From: Brevibacterium sp. RIT 803
Lineage (GTDB): Bacteria; Actinomycetota; Actinomycetes; Actinomycetales; Brevibacteriaceae
Direction of reading: 5' to 3'
DNA length: 64,000 nt
Assembly: GCF_016892625.1 (NCBI RefSeq)
Contig: NZ_JAFEMW010000001.1
Location: 310,001-374,000 of the forward strand
Numbering within the stretch: position 1 is the first letter of the stretch; the number at the start of each line of letters is the position of its first letter. Of the stretch, positions 1 through 9,112 are shown in pieces. A program made the translations under genes and the position numbers. A model generated the notes under the pieces. The model did not search any database. It saw only the letters and a list, made by a program, of their open reading frames with translations, and had not been told where the DNA came from.

Positions 1-1130
1 CGGTAGATGACCATGGTCTGCCCGGGTGCGACGCCGGAGAGTTCCTCGTCGACGTCGATGTGCATGAGCTGTCCGGCAGGTCGTGCGGCCGGCACGTCGA
101 CCTCGTCGACGATCGGGTTCACTTCGTGCTCGGGTGCCGCGGAGATGTAGTCACCCAACCAGGCTCGAGCCGGAACCGGGTCGCTGTGGGCCCGGATCTG
201 GACCTCACAGTCGATGGCGGTCGCCGGTTCGCTGCCGATGTCTGCCGGTGCCGGTCCGGCCCATGTCGTCCGGATCCCGGTCAGGTGGGAGACCCCGAGA
301 TCGCTGCGGGAGCCCACCGTGACGGTGTTCGAGGCCGGGTCGAGACCGGTGACGAAGCGCGGCTGGCCGTCGGCCGCGGGTTTCTGGATGCCCAGGCCCT
401 TGCGCTGGCCGATGGTGTAGGTCATCGCACCGTCGTGTTCGCCAAGGGTCTCGCCCTCGGCATCCTTGATGAGGCCAGGACGCATGGGGATCTTGTCCGC
501 CAGCCACGCCTTCGTGTCACCATCGGGGATGAAGCAGATGTCGTAGGAATCAGGCTTGTTGGCCACGGAGAATCCGCGCTCGGCAGCCTCGGCGCGGACT
601 TCTGCCTTCGACGCGGTCGCGCCGATCGGGAAGTAGCAGTGCTCGAGCTGGTCGCCGGAGAGCACACCGAGGACGTAGGACTGGTCCTTCGCGAGATCCT
701 CTCCGCGGTGGAGTTCCGGTCGCCCATCCTCGTCGCGCAGCACCTCGGCATAATGGCCGGTGGCGATGGCGTCGAAGCCCAGTGCCAGGGCACGGTCGAG
801 GAGTGCCGCGAACTTGATGCGCTCATTGCAGCGCATACACGGATTGGGTGTGCGTCCGGCCGCATACTCGGCGATGAAGTCATCGACGATGTCCTCTTTG
901 AACCGTTCGGAGAAGTCCCACACGTAGAACGGGATGTCGAGCATCCCGGCCACGCGGTGGGCGTCCCTTGAGTCCTCGATGGTGCAGCAGCCGCGTGAAC
1001 CTGTGCGCAGTGTTCCGGGCATGCGGGACAGGGCGAGGTGGACGCCGACGACTTCGTGGCCGGCGTCGACGGCACGTGCCGCGGCGACTGACGAGTCGAC
1101 TCCGCCGGACATGGCGACGAGTATTTTCAT
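1..1130 (-). CDS. mnmA: tRNA-specific 2-thiouridylase MnmA (C-terminus cut off)
   Basis: Transfers sulfur to U34 of tRNA Lys, Glu and Gln, with ATP activating the uridine. The N-terminus carries the PP-loop ATP motif SGGVDSS (residues 8-14). The nucleophile motif NPCMRC places Cys98, and the second catalytic Cys199 sits in DICFIPDGD. The GTGHY-type segment reads ATGHYAEV. About 376 residues are present and the reading frame runs off the left window edge without a stop. The ATG at 1130 overlaps the stop of the upstream cysteine desulfurase by 4 bp (ATGA), so the sulfur donor enzyme and the thiolase are probably translationally coupled. Identification is secure. Confidence 0.95.
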   Translation of the reverse strand, partial: MKILVAMSGGVDSSVAAARAVDAGHEVVGVHLALSRMPGTLRTGSRGCCTIEDSRDAHRVAGMLDIPFYVWDFSERFKEDIVDDFIAEYAAGRTPNPCMRCNERIKFAALLDRALALGFDAIATGHYAEVLRDEDGRPELHRGEDLAKDQSYVLGVLSGDQLEHCYFPIGATASKAEVRAEAAERGFSVANKPDSYDICFIPDGDTKAWLADKIPMRPGLIKDAEGETLGEHDGAMTYTIGQRKGLGIQKPAADGQPRFVTGLDPASNTVTVGSRSDLGVSHLTGIRTTWAGPAPADIGSEPATAIDCEVQIRAHSDPVPARAWLGDYISAAPEHEVNPIVDEVDVPAARPAGQLMHIDVDEELSGVAPGQTMVIY

Positions 1131-2338
1131 GATGCTCCTTGCATCCAGCGCGGAGTGGCGGAGACCATTCCGGCCTGGTGTGCTTGTTCGACGACCTCGG
1201 GCAGAACCTCGAGGAGACGATCGACCTCTTCTTCGGTCGAGTCGTGGCCGAGGCTGAATCGTTGGGCTGATCTGGCGACGTCTTCCTCCATACCGCAGGC
1301 CAGCAGCACATGGGAGGGACGTGAGACCCCGGCTGAGCAGGCCGAACCCGTCGAGGTCGCCAGTCCTCTCGCGTCGAGGCCGAAGAGCAGGGAGTCGCCC
1401 TCGCATCCTGAGAACGTGAAGTGCGCGTTCGCGGGAAGCCTGCCCGCACCTCGGCGACCGGACAATGCGGCATTGTCAATCGTGTCCTCGATGCCGGCGA
1501 TGAGCCGGTCGCGCAGGAATGAGAAGCGGGCGGCTCGTGTCTCGATGTCGGCGGTGGCGAGGTCGACGGCCTTGGCGAAGGCCACGGCTCCGGCGACGTC
1601 AAGTGTGCCCGAGCGGACCCCGCGTTCCTGTCCCCCACCGTGGAGGATCGGTGCGGGGGCGGCACCGCGGTCGAGCAGCAGTGCACCGATGCCCACGGGT
1701 CCGCCGATCTTGTGAGCGGTGATCGACATGGCGGTGGCACCGAGGTCGGCGAAGTTCAGCGGAATCTGGCCCAAAGCCTGCACGGCATCGATGTGGAAGG
1801 GCACACCGACTTCCTTCGCGACTGCACCGATTTCGGCGATCGGCTGAAGGGTGCCGATCTCATTGTTTGCGGCCATGATGGAGATGAGTGCCGTGCGCTC
1901 TGGGGCGCGGCGCAGTTCGGCCAGGGCCACGTCGAGGTCGAGGCGTCCTTCTTCGTCGACGTCGAGGTAGACGATCTCGGCACCCTGACTGGCCAGCCAT
2001 TCCACGGAGTCAAGGATCGCATGATGTTCGATCGTCGTGGTGAGCACGCGTGGGCGAACCGGTGCTTCGAAGGTGGAGTCGTTACGCGAGAGGTAGAGAC
2101 CCTTGAGCGCGAAGTTGTCGGCTTCAGTGCCGCCGGAGGTGAAGATGACCTCCGATGATGTTGCGGCGCCCACACCACGGGCGATGTCCTCGCGGGCTGT
2201 CTCGATGCGCATCCGCGCGGCCTGACCTACGGCATGCAGGGCCGAGGGATTGGCCCGTCGGCTCAGCTCAGCGGTGTAGACGTCGAGCACCTCTGCCGGC
2301 ATCGGCGAGGTGGCTGCGTGGTCAAGGTAAATCGGCAC
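1127..2338 (-). CDS. Cysteine desulfurase (IscS/NifS family)
   Basis: A PLP enzyme that takes sulfur from L-cysteine as an enzyme persulfide, here most simply for MnmA, whose gene follows with a 4-bp overlap. The 403 residues match the family length. Visible motifs are IEHHAI around His105-His106, the Schiff-base lysine in ITAHKIGGP (Lys210), and the persulfide cysteine in TGSACSAG (Cys334). The start is GTG at 2338. A TAAACT hexamer lies exactly 7 nt upstream with no room for a ribosome binding site, so the transcript is probably leaderless. It could also feed Fe-S assembly; a suf locus is not visible here. Confidence 0.93.
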   Translation of the reverse strand: MPIYLDHAATSPMPAEVLDVYTAELSRRANPSALHAVGQAARMRIETAREDIARGVGAATSSEVIFTSGGTEADNFALKGLYLSRNDSTFEAPVRPRVLTTTIEHHAILDSVEWLASQGAEIVYLDVDEEGRLDLDVALAELRRAPERTALISIMAANNEIGTLQPIAEIGAVAKEVGVPFHIDAVQALGQIPLNFADLGATAMSITAHKIGGPVGIGALLLDRGAAPAPILHGGGQERGVRSGTLDVAGAVAFAKAVDLATADIETRAARFSFLRDRLIAGIEDTIDNAALSGRRGAGRLPANAHFTFSGCEGDSLLFGLDARGLATSTGSACSAGVSRPSHVLLACGMEEDVARSAQRFSLGHDSTEEEVDRLLEVLPEVVEQAHQAGMVSATPRWMQGAS

Positions 2339-2345
2339 TTTCCCT

Positions 2346-2351
2346 AGTTTA
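2346..2351 (-). promoter_or_regulatory. -10 element of a probable leaderless promoter for the cysteine desulfurase gene
   Basis: Read on the minus strand this is TAAACT, followed by 7 nt and then the GTG start at 2338. The -35 region is poor (TGGCCG at the expected distance). The same hexamer at the same distance serves the divergent gene at 2463. Confidence 0.55.
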
Positions 2352-2449
2352 GGCCGTGACGGGCACTTCGGCCAGGATCAGTGCCGCATCTCACCCGATA
2401 CCGGGCCACCACCGGGCACCTGAAGTTCCGGGGCCACGTTCACGCCGAC

Positions 2450-2455
2450 TAAACT
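2450..2455 (+). promoter_or_regulatory. -10 element of a probable leaderless promoter for the membrane protein gene at 2463
   Basis: TAAACT is followed by 7 nt and the GTG at 2463, leaving no space for a ribosome binding site. No convincing -35 is seen. It mirrors the divergent -10 at 2346-2351. Confidence 0.5.
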
Positions 2456-2462
2456 GGGCCGG

Positions 2463-2813
2463 GTGTTCACCGTTTTCACCATCGTGCTCTATGCCGTCTC
2501 CGCCGTCCTGGCCATCTGGTCGATCATCGAGACCATTCGCAACCGCCCCGCTGGCAGACTGCTGCTCGGCGCGACCGCTGTGCTTCTGCTGCTGCTCATC
2601 GTGCAGCTGGTTCTCTCGATCGCCACATTCGGGTCGACCCACGGCATCGATCCGCTCCTGTACTTCGGCTACGTCATCACCGCGATCCTCGTCATCGCCC
2701 TAGCCGGCTTCTGGGCGTTCGCGGAACTGAGCCGCTGGGGGCCGGGAGTGCTCGCGGCAGCAGGACTGACGGTGATCGTCATGATCGAGAGATTGGACCA
2801 GATTTGGCAGTGA
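2463..2813 (+). CDS. Small integral membrane protein, four predicted spans
   Basis: A 116-residue hydrophobic protein. Predicted membrane segments lie at about residues 4-22, 30-50, 58-82 and 88-105, with charged turns such as ETIRNRPAGR between the first two. I do not recognise a functional motif. Start is GTG at 2463, placed by the TAAACT hexamer 7 nt upstream, which suggests a leaderless mRNA. The next gene begins on top of its stop codon, so the two small membrane proteins probably form one transcript. Function unknown. Confidence 0.7.
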   Translation: MFTVFTIVLYAVSAVLAIWSIIETIRNRPAGRLLLGATAVLLLLLIVQLVLSIATFGSTHGIDPLLYFGYVITAILVIALAGFWAFAELSRWGPGVLAAAGLTVIVMIERLDQIWQ

Positions 2814-3298
2814 AGAAGCGAAACGACGATGGCGGTGCCCGCTCAGCGGCCGCCTCGGCGAAGAAGGAACGGGCCGCGAAGCGCAATCGCTCACCGTTCT
2901 CGGCGATGCACACCGGCCCGGGCCGAGCACTGACGGCCGTCTACGGGGTCTTCGCACTCTCGGCGACCGCACGCGCCGGCTACCAGGTCATCCGCGAGTT
3001 CGACGTGGCCCCGGTCGCGTACTCGCTTTCCGTGATCGCCGCCGTCATCTACATCGTGGCCACGATCTGCCTGGTCATCGGCAACCGCGCCTCGCACCGG
3101 ATCGCGATCGGTGCCTGCCTCGTCGAGTTCGTGGGCGTCATCATCGTCGGCATCCTCAGCTTCACCCATCCGGAGGACTTCGCCAAGCCCTCCGTGTGGT
3201 CATCCTTCGGCAGCGGCTACGGGTTCATTCCGCTCATCCTGCCCCTGGTCGGATTGTGGTGGCTCTACCTCGTGGGGCGCAGAATCCGCACCAGCTGA
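2810..3298 (+). CDS. Small integral membrane protein, four predicted spans, basic N-terminus
   Basis: About 162 residues. A strongly basic cytoplasmic N-terminal tail (residues 1-30, rich in Lys, Arg and Ala) precedes four predicted membrane segments at about 36-55, 65-88, 96-115 and 130-152. I chose the GTG at 2810, which overlaps the preceding TGA by 4 bp; a TTG at 2804 in the same frame would add two residues. No family is recognised. The pairing and matching topology with the preceding gene suggest a two-component membrane unit, but this is inference. A strong inverted repeat follows the stop. Confidence 0.7.
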   Translation: MKKRNDDGGARSAAASAKKERAAKRNRSPFSAMHTGPGRALTAVYGVFALSATARAGYQVIREFDVAPVAYSLSVIAAVIYIVATICLVIGNRASHRIAIGACLVEFVGVIIVGILSFTHPEDFAKPSVWSSFGSGYGFIPLILPLVGLWWLYLVGRRIRTS

Positions 3299-3304
3299 GA
3301 AGTC

Positions 3305-3326
3305 AGGCCCCACCGAGGTGGGGCCT
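3305..3326 (+). terminator. Hairpin terminator, probably bidirectional
   Basis: Ten-base perfect arms (AGGCCCCACC and its complement) around a two-base centre, directly after the stop at 3298 and before the convergent gene ending at 3375. There is no T-run, as is common in high-GC actinobacteria. Confidence 0.65.
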
Positions 3327-3374
3327 GAGCGGTTCTGTCACTCTCTGCGTGAAGACGCGTGAAGGGACCTGCGC

Positions 3375-5108
3375 TCACTCGATGCGTGAGGACAGCACAT
3401 TCCAGTCGGTGGCCACGGCGCTCAACTCATCGCCGGTCTTCATCAGCACATACGGGTGGGCGGTGTCGACCTTGACGGTGTTTCCATCCTTGTCGTTGGT
3501 CTTCACCGCTTCGATGGTGTCGCCCAAGTCGACCGAATAGTCGTCGGGGACCTCGATCGTCAGGGTGCAGCGGACCTCGCCCATCCCGATGGCGCCGTGT
3601 TCGGTGCTCAGGGTCATCGAGGTGAAGTCGAGCTTCTCATAGGGCTGACAGGAGATATCGACCTTGTCGAATCCCGAGTCCTTGCCCCGCAGGTCACCCA
3701 GGTAGCCCCTGAAGTCCTTGAACCCGCCTTCTTTGAGCCCATCGGCATCCGCGGCCTCGGCCTTGCCGTCGACGAGGAACTTCGAGACCTGGTCCGCGGT
3801 CGTCGTCATCTCCTTGTCGAATCCCTCTGGGCCGGGCTTGACGGCCCCTTTCCCGTCGGCCATCAGCGTCGGCATCTGTTCGGTCGGGATATAGGAGGCA
3901 GTGCGCACGATCGGCTCGGTCGAGGCGGATTCCCGGGTCGCCAGCTGGACCTGCGTGAGCTTCGCGTCCCCTTTTGCGGTGCCGAATGCGTAGAACCACA
4001 TCGGGTACTCGGTGAAGCTCGGGCTGCCGGCGACGACCTCGCTGAAGTTCGGTGCCCGCAGCTTCTGCTTCGCCTTCTTCGCGATCTGCATCTGCGCGCG
4101 GGTCCGATCGATCAGAGGTTCTCCCTGGATCTTTTCGAGGTCGTCGCCTCCATCATTGAGGATCTCATCAAGTGATTCGGTGTAGCCGGTCATGAATTCC
4201 CCGGCCTCACCCGGGCGCATCGCCGCGCGCTCATAGGGCGTGATGTCTGGGCTGTGCGGCTGTGCCACCGGCAGCGCGGTGCATCCGCTCAATGCCAGTC
4301 CGGTCGTCAGCGACGCGGCTGTCACGATGCGCAGCGATCGTCCGCCCCGTGAGTTCGCCCGCCGAGGTGGCTGCGCCGTCGCCGTGCCAGGGTTCTTCAC
4401 GAGGCGAGAGCTGCGCACCCTGCCGGTGTTCGTCATGGGCCCGTGGGGGTCAGTCCCGGCGCCGGGGCCTGGGCCGGCACCGGGCCCTGGACCCGGACCG
4501 CGACCAGTCTTCCGGGCGACCGACCTCTTCTTCTCGGGCCGGATGCGTCCGTTGAACCAGCGCAGGAAGAAGTAGGCGCCGAATCCGGCCAAGATGATGC
4601 CCAGGGCGATTCCGACCAGGCTCAAAGCCAGGACTCCCTCCACACGCATCTTCAGCGAGACCGTGGTTCCATCAAGATTTTCGCCTTCGTCCGCGGCGGC
4701 GATGACCAGGACCTGCGGGTCAGCGTCGAGGTCGAAGGTCTTCGCCACCTTCTCTCCCGTGTCCTTGCTCGTCCACCAGTCCCTGTCGGTGAGAGTCGCT
4801 TCGGGAGCGTCGTCACCGGGGATGAACCGGTGCTCGACGGTGTTGGGGAACTCGACGTTGCTGATCTGCTCCTGCGCCACTCCGTCGAGGATGCTGTCGG
4901 TGTCGACGCCGTTCGCCGTGCCGACGAACAGCTTCTTGCCGTCGGCGTTCGCGGCCTCAACGGTCACGTTGGTGCCCGAATAGGGAACGATCGCCTCGTC
5001 GAGGACGACGGCGTGGGCGCCGTCCTTGACCGTGAAGTCCTTGGTCTCCGTGACCTCGTCGGTGCCGACGACGGACAGCGCGGAGATGACCAGTACTGCC
5101 ACGATCAC
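3375..5108 (-). CDS. Membrane protein with an internal lipobox (paralogue of the gene at 6272)
   Basis: A 577-residue protein of unknown function. From the N-terminus: a membrane span (about 1-15), an extracytoplasmic domain (about 18-155), a second span (about 157-182), a basic Gly/Pro-rich cytoplasmic stretch (about 185-258), a third hydrophobic segment ending in LALSGC with Cys276 matching a lipobox, and an extracytoplasmic C-terminal domain. The gene at 6272 has the same order of parts, and the C-terminal domains share recognisable stretches. The GTG at 5108 leaves almost no charged N-terminus; the frame stays open upstream, and a CTG at 5159 overlapping the preceding stop would give a better N-terminal anchor (basic IQRIR before the span). 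An internal Met225 could instead begin a separate lipoprotein, but no good ribosome site precedes it. Confidence 0.72.
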   Translation of the reverse strand: MIVAVLVISALSVVGTDEVTETKDFTVKDGAHAVVLDEAIVPYSGTNVTVEAANADGKKLFVGTANGVDTDSILDGVAQEQISNVEFPNTVEHRFIPGDDAPEATLTDRDWWTSKDTGEKVAKTFDLDADPQVLVIAAADEGENLDGTTVSLKMRVEGVLALSLVGIALGIILAGFGAYFFLRWFNGRIRPEKKRSVARKTGRGPGPGPGAGPGPGAGTDPHGPMTNTGRVRSSRLVKNPGTATAQPPRRANSRGGRSLRIVTAASLTTGLALSGCTALPVAQPHSPDITPYERAAMRPGEAGEFMTGYTESLDEILNDGGDDLEKIQGEPLIDRTRAQMQIAKKAKQKLRAPNFSEVVAGSPSFTEYPMWFYAFGTAKGDAKLTQVQLATRESASTEPIVRTASYIPTEQMPTLMADGKGAVKPGPEGFDKEMTTTADQVSKFLVDGKAEAADADGLKEGGFKDFRGYLGDLRGKDSGFDKVDISCQPYEKLDFTSMTLSTEHGAIGMGEVRCTLTIEVPDDYSVDLGDTIEAVKTNDKDGNTVKVDTAHPYVLMKTGDELSAVATDWNVLSSRIE

Positions 5109-5155
5109 CGCTGCGAACGCGAACAGTATGGCTGTGGTGAGACGGATTCTCTGGA

Positions 5156-6100
5156 TCAGAACAAGGCCCTCATCAATGCTGTGCGTGCCTTGGTCACGGC
5201 CGGATCATCCGCACCCAGGACTTCGAAGAGTTCGAGAACCCGCAGTCGCAGCGTTTCCTTCTCGTCGCCCGCGCTGACGCGGATCAGTGAGATCAGTCGG
5301 TTGAAGGCACTGCTCGGGTTGCCTCCGACGACCTCTGCATCGGCAGCCGCCTTGGCCGCCTCGGTGTCCTTCGGGTTCGCATCTGCGGTGGCGACGAGCT
5401 GCTGCGGATCGGCGTCGATGAGGCGGCGGCCCAGTCCGGCTCTAGCCAGACCGAACTTCGCTTCCTCATCGGCCGGTGACGCGGCCAAAGCTGTCTTGAA
5501 CAGGGATTCGGCGGTGTCGAAGTCTCCCCGGCTCAGCGCCTCTTCGGCCTCCGGGTGAGCAGGGCCTGCTGGTTCCTGCTCGGCTCCGGCGACGACGGCG
5601 TGTCCGGTGACGCCGTTCTCTCCGGCGAGCTTGATCAGCTCATCGAAGTAGGCCTTCACCTGCTGCTCGGGCAGTGCACTCTGGAACAGAGGGACGGGCT
5701 GACCTTTGACGATGGCGATGATATTCGGAATCGACTCGACCCCGAAGGCCTGCTGCAGTCGCGGATTGGCATCGACGTCGACCCGGGCCAGCACCAGTCG
5801 GCCGCCGAAGGATTCGACGACACGCTGGACGATCGGCGAGAGCTGCTTGGCCGCTTCGCTCCGGTCCGCCCACAGGTCGATGACGACGGGAACCCGATCC
5901 GACATGGCGACGACCTCGGTGAAGCTGGCCTCGTCGACGTCGAAGGTCAGCGCCGGCACGGCAACCGCATTCGGGTCAGCAGGTCCGCCGGCGGCCTGTC
6001 CTTGTCCACCGGCCTGCTCCTCATGGGGCAGGTTTCTGCTGCGCACCGCGGACAGATCGAGTCCTTGGTTGGGCTGCGTGTTGTCCTGCGAGGGATCCAT
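5156..6100 (-). CDS. Thioredoxin-fold/TPR co-chaperone, YbbN (CnoX)-like, without active-site cysteines
   Basis: About 314 residues: a Gln/Asn/Gly-rich N-terminal tail, a thioredoxin fold, then a TPR-like C-terminal half typical of YbbN. In E. coli, YbbN/CnoX holds unfolded clients and passes them to GroEL and DnaK. Where thioredoxin has WCGPC, this protein reads LWADRSEAAK, and I see no cysteine in the domain, so thiol-disulfide exchange is not expected. The ATG at 6100 is chosen; a GTG at 6106 (AAAGGAGA followed by CCAC) is equally usable. The stop lies just upstream of the membrane protein gene ending at 3375, so the two are probably co-transcribed. Confidence 0.8.
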   Translation of the reverse strand: MDPSQDNTQPNQGLDLSAVRSRNLPHEEQAGGQGQAAGGPADPNAVAVPALTFDVDEASFTEVVAMSDRVPVVIDLWADRSEAAKQLSPIVQRVVESFGGRLVLARVDVDANPRLQQAFGVESIPNIIAIVKGQPVPLFQSALPEQQVKAYFDELIKLAGENGVTGHAVVAGAEQEPAGPAHPEAEEALSRGDFDTAESLFKTALAASPADEEAKFGLARAGLGRRLIDADPQQLVATADANPKDTEAAKAAADAEVVGGNPSSAFNRLISLIRVSAGDEKETLRLRVLELFEVLGADDPAVTKARTALMRALF

Positions 6101-6271
6101 TGACACGTGGTCTCCTTTGTTGCGGGAAGTGCGAATTTCTACGGTGCGCGTCCGTCGGGAGCTCTCTGGTCCAGACGTTCGTGGGAAACTCTCAAGCTCG
6201 GACGGTGCTGATGACATCCAGCATAGAACGTATCAACACCGCCGGGCCTGCGACTATTCTTCCAGTTCGGA

Positions 6272-7891
6272 CTAATCCAGTTCGGCTCCGCTGAGTGTCT
6301 CCAGTCCGCCGATGAGTCGCGCCTTGCCGTCCTTGGGCACGAGGAACGTCAGGACCTGAGTCGTCTTCGTCGTCACCGGCTGCTGGGTGCTGTCGGATCC
6401 GGTCAGTTCCTTCTGCGGGCTCGAGAGCGTCAGGGTACCGGTGCGTTGGTCAACGGATTCCGGAGAGATCGTGGATTCGGCCTCGATGACTCCGGTGACG
6501 ACAGCGGCATCGCCTGCAGTTCCCTGCGCGACGATCTCCTTGCCGGGCGTGTACTTGTACTTGACCTCGGCCTTGCCCTCTTCTGCACTCTGCTTCTGCG
6601 CCTGCTGGTTCTTCCAGATCGACTTCGAGAAGTCATCGGATTCGAACTTCTTCGCTTCCTTCGAGTCCTTCCCCGAGCCCAGCGCCTTCGCGTAGTCGGA
6701 CACGGCCTTCTCCGGTGTCATCGCGAAGTCCTTGGTCTTGGGATCAAGGAGCTGCGAACCCTGCCTGGCATCGGGGATCTCCGGCAGCTCCGTGCCCGGG
6801 ACCAGCTGGGTCTGCGACCACAGCTTGTAATCGGAGCGGGGATCTTCCTGAGTCAGGACGAGCAGCTGGGTATCCTTGCCCGCCGAGGTGATGAGGCTGG
6901 TCATGCGCGGCCAGGAGTCGGTGGCAGCGGTGTAGTTGACGACGACCTTCTCATTGGCCACTGCCGGCGGCAGCTTCTGATCCTTGACCTTCTTCTTCAC
7001 CTTGTAGGCGTCCTCGCGCTGCTGCAGGGCGGGCCCTGCAGCGCTCTTCTTCAGCTCGGTGCTGTCTGTGCCCTTGTCGGCGGCCTTGATGTCTTCGGCC
7101 ACGGAGTCGAGGATCCGTTTGGCCTGGTCGTCATTGACTCCGGCTGCGGCAGAGCTCGGGGCCTCCGAAGGCTCAGGCTTGGGCAGCTCTTCAGGCCCGC
7201 AGGCACTGAGAGCCAGAACCGGAACGATCGCGAATGCGGTTCCGTATTCCGCCAGCTTGCGACGGCGCTCCTGACGGGCCGTGCGCCGGTTCTTCTCCTT
7301 CTTCGCACTGTTGCGGTTGAAGAAGAGGACGACGATGCCGCCGACGAACAGCGCACCGCCGATGATCATCAGCGGAATGGCCCACGGGGTCTCCGCATGG
7401 CTGGGCCAAGAGATGGTGACGGTCTTGACGTCGCCTGGCTCACCGCTGCCGGCGATGAGGAAGCCTGTCCGGTTCGCGTCATCAGTCCAATCAAGGGTCA
7501 CGGAGTCGGTTCCGGTGACTTCGGAGGTCCAGAGGTCCGCCCCGGCCGGGTTGGGTACCTTGGCCTTGCCGTCCTGGGCCTTCACCGTCAGTTTGCCCTC
7601 GGGTGCCAGACCGGTCACATGCGCAGAGGCTGAGTCGCCCACCCAGGCATCGACGTTCTCGGCAGGCGCCTGAGCGATCGTGAGATCCCCGGAGCCCTTG
7701 ACTTCGAGTGTTGCGGGGGTTTCGTAGAGATTGAGCATGCCGGGGTCGATGACGACGGCCGGTGTGTCTGCATCGATCTCTGTGGTGGCGGTGATCTGGT
7801 CGTCCGGCGCCCACAGGGTCTTCTGCAGAACACCGAGGCCTCCGACAACGACACCCACCACCATGAGAATCACAGCAAGTGTGTAGCGCAC
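6272..7891 (-). CDS. Membrane protein with an internal lipobox (paralogue of the gene at 3375)
   Basis: A 539-residue protein. Span one covers about residues 3-22, an extracytoplasmic domain about 25-165, span two about 170-192, a very basic cytoplasmic loop about 193-214 (KKEKNRRTARQERRRK), a third hydrophobic stretch ending LALSAC with Cys231 as an exact lipobox, and an extracytoplasmic C-terminal domain of about 300 residues rich in Lys, Glu and Ser. The layout matches the gene at 3375 on the other side of the YbbN-like gene. Start is GTG at 7891, preceded by GGAAGGG. Function unknown; the three genes read as one locus on the minus strand. Confidence 0.75.
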   Translation of the reverse strand: MRYTLAVILMVVGVVVGGLGVLQKTLWAPDDQITATTEIDADTPAVVIDPGMLNLYETPATLEVKGSGDLTIAQAPAENVDAWVGDSASAHVTGLAPEGKLTVKAQDGKAKVPNPAGADLWTSEVTGTDSVTLDWTDDANRTGFLIAGSGEPGDVKTVTISWPSHAETPWAIPLMIIGGALFVGGIVVLFFNRNSAKKEKNRRTARQERRRKLAEYGTAFAIVPVLALSACGPEELPKPEPSEAPSSAAAGVNDDQAKRILDSVAEDIKAADKGTDSTELKKSAAGPALQQREDAYKVKKKVKDQKLPPAVANEKVVVNYTAATDSWPRMTSLITSAGKDTQLLVLTQEDPRSDYKLWSQTQLVPGTELPEIPDARQGSQLLDPKTKDFAMTPEKAVSDYAKALGSGKDSKEAKKFESDDFSKSIWKNQQAQKQSAEEGKAEVKYKYTPGKEIVAQGTAGDAAVVTGVIEAESTISPESVDQRTGTLTLSSPQKELTGSDSTQQPVTTKTTQVLTFLVPKDGKARLIGGLETLSGAELD

Positions 7892-8048
7892 GTACGAACC
7901 CTTCCCTCAACAAAGTGTCTTCTGGCCCCACGTTCACTCGTGGGACAGTCCAAGTTTAAGTCACTGCGCGCGTATTGGTTTTGTGCGTGTACTCAGCGTG
8001 TGTCGGTGCGCACAGCCAGACGAAATGCTCAGAGTCGCCACTCTGCCT

Positions 8049-8054
8049 TAAGCT
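8049..8054 (+). promoter_or_regulatory. -10 element of a probable leaderless promoter for orn
   Basis: TAAGCT is followed by 6 nt and the GTG start at 8061. There is no ribosome binding site between them. No clear -35 is seen. Confidence 0.45.
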
Positions 8055-8060
8055 GGACTG

Positions 8061-8666
8061 GTGAGCAACGACAAAATTGTGTGGATCGACTGTGAAATGA
8101 CCGGCCTCGACGAAGTCAGGGACGAGCTCATCGAAGTGGCGGCTGTCGTCACCGACTTCGACCTCACCCCCCTCGACGAGGGCATCGACATCGTCATCAG
8201 ACCCTCCGCCGCGGCGCTGGAGAACATGAACGACTTCGTCACCCAGATGCACACGAGCTCAGGACTCATCACCGAACTCGATGCTGGCACGACGGTCGCC
8301 GAGGCGCAGACTCAGGTGCTCGAGTACATCAAGAAGCACGTCCCGGAATCGGGCAAGGCACCGCTGGGCGGCAACTCGGTGGGCACCGACAAGGTCTTCC
8401 TCACGAAGCAGATGCCCGAGCTCGTCGATCACCTCCACTATAGGATCATCGACGTGTCCTCCATTAAGGAACTGAGCAAGCAGTGGTTCCCTCGTGCCTA
8501 CTTCCAGTCCCCGGAGAAGCATGGCGGCCATCGCGCACTCGGCGACATCCTCGATTCGATCGTGGAGCTCCAGTACTACCGCCGGGCCGTCTTCTCCGCC
8601 GAAGGCCCAACATCGGACGAGGCGAAGTCCATCGCCGCCGAGGTGGGCTCACACATCTCCCGCTGA
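8061..8666 (+). CDS. orn: Oligoribonuclease
   Basis: A 3'-5' exoribonuclease of the DEDDh group that finishes RNA decay by cleaving dinucleotides such as pGpG and pApA. The 201 residues are close to the family length. The four acidic ligands and the catalytic histidine are present: Asp10 and Glu12 in IDCEMTGLD, Asp110 in GTDKVF, His157 in KHGGHRALGD and Asp162 after it. Start is GTG at 8061, placed by the -10 hexamer 6 nt upstream. The gene stands alone, divergent from the membrane-protein locus to its left. Confidence 0.95.
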   Translation: MSNDKIVWIDCEMTGLDEVRDELIEVAAVVTDFDLTPLDEGIDIVIRPSAAALENMNDFVTQMHTSSGLITELDAGTTVAEAQTQVLEYIKKHVPESGKAPLGGNSVGTDKVFLTKQMPELVDHLHYRIIDVSSIKELSKQWFPRAYFQSPEKHGGHRALGDILDSIVELQYYRRAVFSAEGPTSDEAKSIAAEVGSHISR

Positions 8667-8722
8667 ATCACTCTGAGATCCATTCGCCGCTTCAGGCGAT
8701 CATATGAAATGATGATTTCATC

Positions 8723-9112
8723 ATGCCACTAAGTCACCAGCAGCGCCCTCTCTATGAGGTCAAGGCGAACCTGTTCAAAGGGTTGGCCCACCCCTATCGG
8801 ATTCGGATCCTCGAACTCCTTGCCGGTGCTCCGGAGGTCAGCGTCACCGACCTGCAGTCCGAGACTGAGCTCGAAGCCTCCCACCTGTCCCAGCACCTCG
8901 CCGTTCTGCGCCGACACCGTCTGGTCGAATCCGAGCGGCGGGCCAGTCATGTCTACTACCGTCTGGCCGACCGGCGCACCGCCGAGCTGCTCTCCGCGGC
9001 CCGGTCACTGCTGCTGTCGATGCTCGAATACGACGAGGGTCGCCTGGCCGAGGCCCAGACGCTGCCGCAGATTCCCAGCCGTCCCGCGTCCGCCAGCGAG
9101 TCCGCTTCATGA
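8723..9112 (+). CDS. ArsR-family winged-helix transcriptional regulator
   Basis: A 129-residue protein with a compact winged helix: LFKGLAHPYRIRILELL is the usual ArsR opening, SETELEASHLSQHLAVLRRH the recognition helix region, and VYYRLADRR the wing. No ArsR metal-site cysteines are present; the sequence has no Cys at all. Its stop overlaps the start of the SulP transporter gene by 4 bp, so it most likely regulates that transporter and itself. It could sense an anion or redox state rather than a metal. Confidence 0.88.
   Translation: MPLSHQQRPLYEVKANLFKGLAHPYRIRILELLAGAPEVSVTDLQSETELEASHLSQHLAVLRRHRLVESERRASHVYYRLADRRTAELLSAARSLLLSMLEYDEGRLAEAQTLPQIPSRPASASESAS

Noticed and set aside
4443-5558. 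371-residue open frame on the plus strand opposite the embedded-lipobox and YbbN-like genes
   Set aside because: It runs across two real minus-strand genes and their junction, has no recognisable motif and no ribosome site.
6446-7633. 395-residue open frame opposite the second lipobox protein
   Set aside because: Leu/Arg/Asp-biased shadow of the minus-strand gene.
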